From DAIOGN01 sp036745245 (lineage in GTDB: Bacteria; Zixibacteria; MSB-5A5; JAUVRN01), in assembly GCA_036745245.1 (NCBI GenBank), contig DAIOGN010000107.1:1-11701 (forward strand): DNA of 11,701 nt. Reading direction: 5' to 3'. The notes under the pieces were generated by a model. It was given only the letters and a program-made list of their open reading frames with translations, had not been told where the DNA came from and did not search any database. Both the position numbers and the translations under genes were made by a program. Of the stretch, positions 8,901 to 11,701 are shown piece after piece; position 1 is the stretch's first letter, and every line of letters starts with the position of its first letter.

Positions 8901-8918
8901 CCATCTGAATCGACTCAT
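5910..8918 (-). CDS. PorV/PorQ-family outer-membrane barrel with large propeller-containing insertion
   Basis: From ATG 8918 the protein has 1002 residues. The signal peptide MSRFRWLVAIASVISAIPTA is cleaved near QTYA-N25. Residues 28-68 are the family's N-terminal signature: AAVLFLRIASGARPAGMGEA, then FVAVADDATATHWNPAGLG. The usual continuation, a 'sL.H..W' strand, appears only at 741-761 (EITFMHVKWLPTLADDLYYE). It is followed by VKGWGTMGANITFLSLGTQT, LAATLSYGTRL, repeated barrel strands and a terminal RLSLSVRW with an aromatic end. PorV/PorQ proteins are usually near 350-400 residues, so about 670 residues are inserted in an early loop. The insertion holds a segment resembling a flagellar hook-IN motif (about 137-212), a helical part (275-385) and propeller-like strands (LYLGTSRGV, LWMGTDEGI, LWIGTSKGV, VLAGTEYGT). 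In T9SS, PorV shuttles substrates to PorU; here the upstream neighbour is PorU-like and the downstream one is a tailed protease. AGGAGG precedes the start by seven bases. Confidence 0.88.
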   Translation of the reverse strand: MSRFRWLVAIASVISAIPTAQTYANISEAAVLFLRIASGARPAGMGEAFVAVADDATATHWNPAGLGRYPLSDLWMNVPVPRDRTISRFAVVENDVPERNYTRYDIWILTQASAGYFESDEFDNPRVTPMNIPAEGVVFTLNVDGQESAPLTVPGGVYSTAADFEKAVQSAIDAVLLESGVTARVVPSGDRSRLRITSGATGDQSVVKVVAQNAPAYLSGSRARTGNDPELLRATPPSHNARAGASELSAESEFSARVDYGIWKTGDVYEPDASENLLGIIRSRTGLPEGEELNARVAQVARLNQMVPTDSLRRAWDNVKALTESVPETLTVNMQTLFDANDVLNADPTYLADLIDEMKGIVESKRFEDDDAFRLQVLASRAIVTYLPEKLTFPFALNLPGEVTALDSRDKSLYLGTSRGVLMYVDGRSVALSDSAAGPARGMIHDLKVSPSGVLWMGTDEGISRYSPTWTHFGDNQGWSYGPAKKIFVLGENDVFAYDGTELVRFDQASGQWSSQFVYQTTLGDNVAKLPGKVFNIQDSLLAARWADSLIKYNALDAGELQAGTSIRIPYHLALRGDVTALTRTADGVLWIGTSKGVVSIGTDSHVHRYGYAVEAVGAATTARALAEKFVGQDAPDRADLLAARIKSDNFLEGDEIAAGRKLEVFSAVPGSVIRSLQAEGNHVLAGTEYGTVEYRGEGEWYRYTEGNLEDYQVSGMSERSGERWFAASDRVVVYGKPRKEITFMHVKWLPTLADDLYYEFFGGVMPVKGWGTMGANITFLSLGTQTRVDEFGNVLGEFGTFELAATLSYGTRLHRTLAAGLSAKIIYSHLADQGAGAEQGQGTATGLALDVGTLWNTPIKKLDLGIAITNLGPNISYIDAAQADPLPRNLAVGLAYRLIHTPFNKLTLVGEVNKDLIGWTSADFGEQLDEAIFNGGLEYQYGSFIALRGGYIYDRQGDIKKPTLGAGIAYKVFQFDFAYIPSSSSNQPLDNTTRLSLSVRW

Positions 8919-8925
8919 CGTACAG

Positions 8926-8931
8926 CCTCCT
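8926..8931 (-). promoter_or_regulatory. Strong ribosome binding site of the PorV-like gene
   Basis: AGGAGG on the minus strand lies seven bases from ATG 8918, the best Shine-Dalgarno sequence in the window. It rules out the longer frame beginning at GTG 8975, whose extra 19 residues (starting MKAAPNGGAGK) would also spoil the signal peptide. The barrel gene is therefore initiated independently, unlike the coupled genes downstream. Confidence 0.85.
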
Positions 8932-8947
8932 GACACATTAGCCTTTC

Positions 8948-8968
8948 CCGCCCCCCCATTGGGAGCGG
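8948..8968 (-). other. Intergenic hairpin between the C25 and PorV-like genes
   Basis: In the transcript, CCGCTCCC and GGGGGCGG can form an eight-base stem (one G-U pair) around a five-base loop. It lies in the only true intergenic spacer. No U-tract follows, so a classical intrinsic terminator is unlikely. An RNA-stability or processing role is possible but not shown. Confidence 0.3.
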
Positions 8969-8974
8969 CCTTCA

Positions 8975-11470
8975 CTAGTCGGATCGGATCAGAACCACTT
9001 TTGTGAAATCTTTTACTTTGTGCCCTTCCGCCTCGGCCTCCACGGCCAGGATGTACACCCCGGCCGCCACCCGGTCGCCCACGTCGTCGGTGCCGTCCCA
9101 GCGGGTGGCGAAATTGAAGCCGATGTCGGCCGCCGGGTCGGCAAAGGTCCGGATTCTGTGCCCGGCCACGGTGTACAAGGACAGCTCCACCCGCTCCGGC
9201 GGGAAGGTGAGCTCATAGGTGAGCGTGGCGGGCTCCACGTCGGGATCGAACGGATTGGGGTACACCAGAAGTTCGAGGATCTCGTACTCCACGTCGCCCG
9301 AGGCGTCCACCGACACTCCCACGGAGCTGGGATTGTTGGCGTTGTCCCAGGCCAGCAGGCTCAACTCGTGAGGTCCGGGGGGAAGCGACGCCAGGCTGAA
9401 CGTGATGGAGCCCGTGGTCATGCTGCCCACGTCGTAGCGGAACAGCCCGGTGAGGTCGAGCGCGGCGAACTGGTCGCCGTCGGTGGTGAGTGTGATGCCA
9501 TGACCCGGCGTGCCGCCGATGTTGATGCCGAGTGGATCCGTGAGCACGGCGCGCCACACGTCGGCCGGTCCCACGCTCACGCGACCCGTGGGCGGCACTC
9601 CGTTGATCGCGAGTTGCCAGCCCGGACCCGCCGCGTCACTGGTGGTGTCGGCGGAATTCGAGATGGGCAGGGGTGCGAGTACGCCGAGTGCGTCGGACGA
9701 GGTGCCCTGCTGGTACACCACGATCCGCGCGCCGTCCTTGCCGTAACTCACGTCCTTGGGAATCATGATCGACACGTCGAACGAGGGCGACGTGGCGGGA
9801 AACGCACCTTCAAACAGCGTGCGCCCCTCGAGCGTGTAGAGCACCGTGCGGGTCTGCACCTCGTACTGCCGTTCCCTCGGCGCATCGCGCACCGTAATGT
9901 CGAAGTGGCCGCCGAGGTCCACCGGCGCCTGCAGGGAATCCGCCACTGTTCCGACCACGCGCACCGGCCGCAGCGCCACCAGCGTGTCGGGCGACAGGGC
10001 GGTGTCGAATGCGGCCGCGTAGGCGGGCCGCGCCATGCGCATGAACGGATCGCCCAGGAGCACGTATTTCCTGTCGTTCTCGATGGGAAGCGGGGGCGGT
10101 GGAGAGGGCTGCAGGTACTGCCGCTGAATGAGACCCGCGAACAGGGCCTGGCCCACGGTGAGCCAGAGCGGATCGAACAGAAACTGGAACACGGCCCGAT
10201 TGAGATCGACGTTGGGTTGCGAGAACACGAGCCGCGTGGCCGAGACCACACCGATGGCACCGCCGCCTGCGAGCCTCAGAAGCTCCTCCCCCATGCCCTG
10301 GTCCTGCGGGTCATCGAAGAGGCCAATCGAACAGGACGCGGTGTACACCAGGGGAAGGCGGCCGCCATTGGCGAGCTGCGGCAGGTCGCGCGTGCGGCGG
10401 AACACGTCCTCGTGCGCCCACACGTTGGGCGACCCGTGCCCCACGTAGTCGATGAGCAGCATCCCCTCGTTCCAGGCGGCGATGATGTCGTCGCGCGCTT
10501 CGGGCTTGTTGCCGGAGGCGTCGCGGGGGTACTCGAAGAGGTACACCTTGCGCCGGTCGTAGCTGGCCGGGATCTGTGCATCGATTCCTTCGGCCTGCTC
10601 CGTGTGGAAAAACTCGCTGCCCACGCTCGACTCCCCGAATTCGTCATCGGCCACCATCACCACGCGATTGCGCCAGGTGCCCAGGTCGGGCTGCGATTCG
10701 TAGTTCTGAATTTTCTGTACCACGGTTTGAACTTCGGACGCGTCACGCACGGGCCACCGCCCCACCATCATGTCCCAACCGCGATCGCTTTGCGAGATGC
10801 GTGACGTGTCCATGTCGAGTGTGCCCAGCGGGCCGAACGACACGAAGAGCTGGTCGCCTGCCGTGTCATCGAGCAGGGTGGACACAATGAACGGGGGAAT
10901 CAGGTTGGCCGTGCCGGTGGCGCCGTAATCCAGAAAGTCGTAGCTGCCGTCGCCCACGAGCAGGCACGCCGACGGGCGCGGCAGAGCTGCCTGATACGCG
11001 TATTCAAGAAAGTCGCGAATGGCCACCGGATCGAATTGCCCGAAGCCGAAGTCGCGGTAGATGTCTTCAACATCCACCACCTCTGCGGTGATTCCCGACT
11101 GCGTGCTGCGCCACGACGCGTACGCGTCGAGTCCGCTCTGCACGGAGGGATGTGCGACGATCACGAGATCGGACGCCGGAGGTGCGTCGCGCAGTGTACC
11201 CGGAGTGGACGCGACCACGCCCGCTATGCTCTTCGCCTCGGGGCGCGTCCACAACCGGAAGCGGCGCTCGTGCGTCGTGGCACCCGGATCGAAGGTGAGC
11301 GAGCTGCCCGCCACCTGGCCCGTCACTGCGAATGGCGAATCCACCGCCGTGACGTCCCACAACAGGGCGCCCGCCGGGACATTGCTGATGCGCACGTTGT
11401 TGCCGAGCGCGGAAGTCAGCCAGAATTCGCGCACCACGCCCGCGTCGAGATCGATCGCCGTGCCTTCCTC
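8975..11470 (-). CDS. Gingipain-type (C25) peptidase, PorU-like, 5'-truncated, with YPNP C-terminal domain
   Basis: About 831 residues are recognisable, from EEGTAIDLDAGVVREFW to the TAG at 8975. The early part (VRISNVPAGALLWDVT) is the beta domain that precedes the catalytic part of PorU-like proteins. The C25 region shows LVIVAHPSV, a VGDGSYDF stretch, catalytic-type His in IDYVGHGSPNVW (codon 10436-10438), catalytic-type Cys in VYTASCSIGLFDDP (codon 10331-10333) and the family's YVLLGDPFMRM. After about 250 residues of beta domains the protein ends in YPNPFDPD...LSLYTVAGHRIR...RWDGTDDVGDRVAAGVYILA, a FlgD-Ig-like tail. PorU, the T9SS sortase, belongs to C25 and in Bacteroidota sits next to porV, as here. 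A non-sortase gingipain-like protease is the alternative. The frame stays open to 11698, but beyond about 11470 it is Arg-rich and lies antisense to a recognisable domain on the plus strand. The true start and signal peptide are therefore absent. Confidence 0.87.
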   Translation of the reverse strand, partial: EEGTAIDLDAGVVREFWLTSALGNNVRISNVPAGALLWDVTAVDSPFAVTGQVAGSSLTFDPGATTHERRFRLWTRPEAKSIAGVVASTPGTLRDAPPASDLVIVAHPSVQSGLDAYASWRSTQSGITAEVVDVEDIYRDFGFGQFDPVAIRDFLEYAYQAALPRPSACLLVGDGSYDFLDYGATGTANLIPPFIVSTLLDDTAGDQLFVSFGPLGTLDMDTSRISQSDRGWDMMVGRWPVRDASEVQTVVQKIQNYESQPDLGTWRNRVVMVADDEFGESSVGSEFFHTEQAEGIDAQIPASYDRRKVYLFEYPRDASGNKPEARDDIIAAWNEGMLLIDYVGHGSPNVWAHEDVFRRTRDLPQLANGGRLPLVYTASCSIGLFDDPQDQGMGEELLRLAGGGAIGVVSATRLVFSQPNVDLNRAVFQFLFDPLWLTVGQALFAGLIQRQYLQPSPPPPLPIENDRKYVLLGDPFMRMARPAYAAAFDTALSPDTLVALRPVRVVGTVADSLQAPVDLGGHFDITVRDAPRERQYEVQTRTVLYTLEGRTLFEGAFPATSPSFDVSIMIPKDVSYGKDGARIVVYQQGTSSDALGVLAPLPISNSADTTSDAAGPGWQLAINGVPPTGRVSVGPADVWRAVLTDPLGINIGGTPGHGITLTTDGDQFAALDLTGLFRYDVGSMTTGSITFSLASLPPGPHELSLLAWDNANNPSSVGVSVDASGDVEYEILELLVYPNPFDPDVEPATLTYELTFPPERVELSLYTVAGHRIRTFADPAADIGFNFATRWDGTDDVGDRVAAGVYILAVEAEAEGHKVKDFTKVVLIRSD

Positions 11471-11477
11471 GAGGCCA

Positions 11478-11489
11478 CGGCTCGAGCCG
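11478..11489. repeat. Twelve-base perfect palindrome at the gene junction
   Basis: CGGCTCGAGCCG reads the same on both strands, and a second CTCGAG lies seven bases to its left (11468-11473). It falls where the C25 coding similarity ends and before the oppositely oriented PEP-utilising fragment begins. It may be chance in GC-rich DNA. Confidence 0.4.
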
Positions 11490-11512
11490 CGGTCACGGGC
11501 GGCCTGGCGGGT

Positions 11513-11701
11513 GTGGTTCCCGTGGAGTCTCGGGCTGGGGTAGAGGGGCCGCCCGAGCCCGCCTCGACACGCGAAGGTGAGCTGCGCGGCACGGCCGCAT
11601 CGAGCGGCGTCGCCCGCGGCCCCGCGTGCATCATCTCCAGCCTGTCTGAGGGCCATCGCCTCCGCCCCGGCGATGTTCTCGTTTGCCCCGTCACGCAACC
11701 C
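11513..11701 (+). CDS. PEP-utilising enzyme phosphohistidine (swivelling) domain, fragment
   Basis: On the plus strand, the frame through 11579-11701 reads ELRGTAASSGVARGPACIIS, then SLSEGHRLRPGDVLVCPVTQP, and runs off the right edge. This matches the start of the mobile domain of PEP synthase, pyruvate phosphate dikinase and rifampin phosphotransferase-like proteins (L-x-G-x-x-x-S-x-G-V-x-x-G-P-A ... L-x-x-G-D-V-L-V ... T-x-P). That domain carries a phosphohistidine between a nucleotide-binding and a PEP/pyruvate-binding domain. The catalytic His motif (SHaAI) would lie about 20 residues further on, outside the window. Upstream, VESRAGVEGPPEPASTREG looks like the interdomain linker. GTG 11513 is only a possible start for a stand-alone domain. 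No ATP-grasp-like domain precedes it, because the C25 gene lies there on the other strand. The fragment is probably 5'-truncated. Confidence 0.65.
   Translation, partial: MVPVESRAGVEGPPEPASTREGELRGTAASSGVARGPACIISSLSEGHRLRPGDVLVCPVTQP

Noticed and set aside
8948..8968. Rho-independent terminator after the C25 gene
   Set aside because: The stem is present, but no run of U follows on the minus-strand transcript, and the next gene continues in the same direction 56 bases on.
8919..8975. Longer start of the barrel gene at GTG 8975
   Set aside because: It overlaps the upstream stop, lacks a Shine-Dalgarno sequence and puts 19 polar residues before the signal peptide. ATG 8918 has AGGAGG at ideal spacing.
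9020..10804. 594-codon open frame on the plus strand
   Set aside because: Codon-aligned antisense to the C25 gene, with His/Arg/Gly-rich low-information sequence. The minus strand has the catalytic motifs.
11471..11698. N-terminal extension of the C25 protein to TTG 11698
   Set aside because: The translation is Arg/Ala/Gly-rich, has no signal peptide, and lies exactly antisense to a well-formed PEP-utilising domain.

Overview
The window is a high-GC stretch from a Gram-negative bacterium. It contains a PorV/PorQ-family outer-membrane barrel, a gingipain-type (C25) peptidase and two secreted proteins with YPNP C-terminal domains. This combination is typical of the FCB superphylum (Bacteroidota, Gemmatimonadota and uncultured relatives such as Eisenbacteria, Krumholzibacteriota or Latescibacteria). 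High GC together with FlgD-Ig-like rather than classic Bacteroidota tails points to one of the latter groups, but the phylum cannot be fixed from this sequence. A run of exactly ten Ns suggests a scaffolded draft or metagenome assembly.

Seven genes on the minus strand read right to left as one tightly packed operon. In order of transcription they are: (1) a 5'-truncated C25 peptidase with a YPNP tail (8975-~11470); (2) a 1002-residue PorV/PorQ-type barrel with a very large insertion (5910-8918); (3) a 1091-residue secreted M6 metalloprotease with FG-GAP-like repeats and a YPNP tail (2634-5909); (4) and (5) two paralogous 'PGAGxxY' membrane proteins resembling DUF5683 (1762-2619 and 997-1789, the second broken at the N gap); (6) a lipoprotein with an NHL-like propeller (69-1016); (7) the first 32 codons of another exported protein (1-96). 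Stops and starts abut or overlap at nearly every junction. The only real intergenic space is 56 bases between genes 1 and 2, and no gene-free stretch exceeds 300 bases.

Every gene with a visible 5' end starts with a signal peptide or lipobox, so the operon is an envelope and secretion locus. In the type IX secretion system (T9SS), PorV carries substrates bearing C-terminal signal domains to the C25-type sortase PorU. A C25 protein, a PorV-like protein and a YPNP-tailed protease in direct succession therefore suggest a T9SS-like export or sorting cassette. That role is inferred; no PorK/L/M/N or SprA gene is in view.

At the right edge (about 11513-11701) the plus strand encodes the start of a PEP-utilising-enzyme phosphohistidine (swivelling) domain. 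It points away from the C25 gene and occupies the place where the 5' end of that gene should be. The C25 gene is therefore cut here by a genuine rearrangement or by a chimeric contig join. No RNA genes, CRISPR arrays or transposases were seen.
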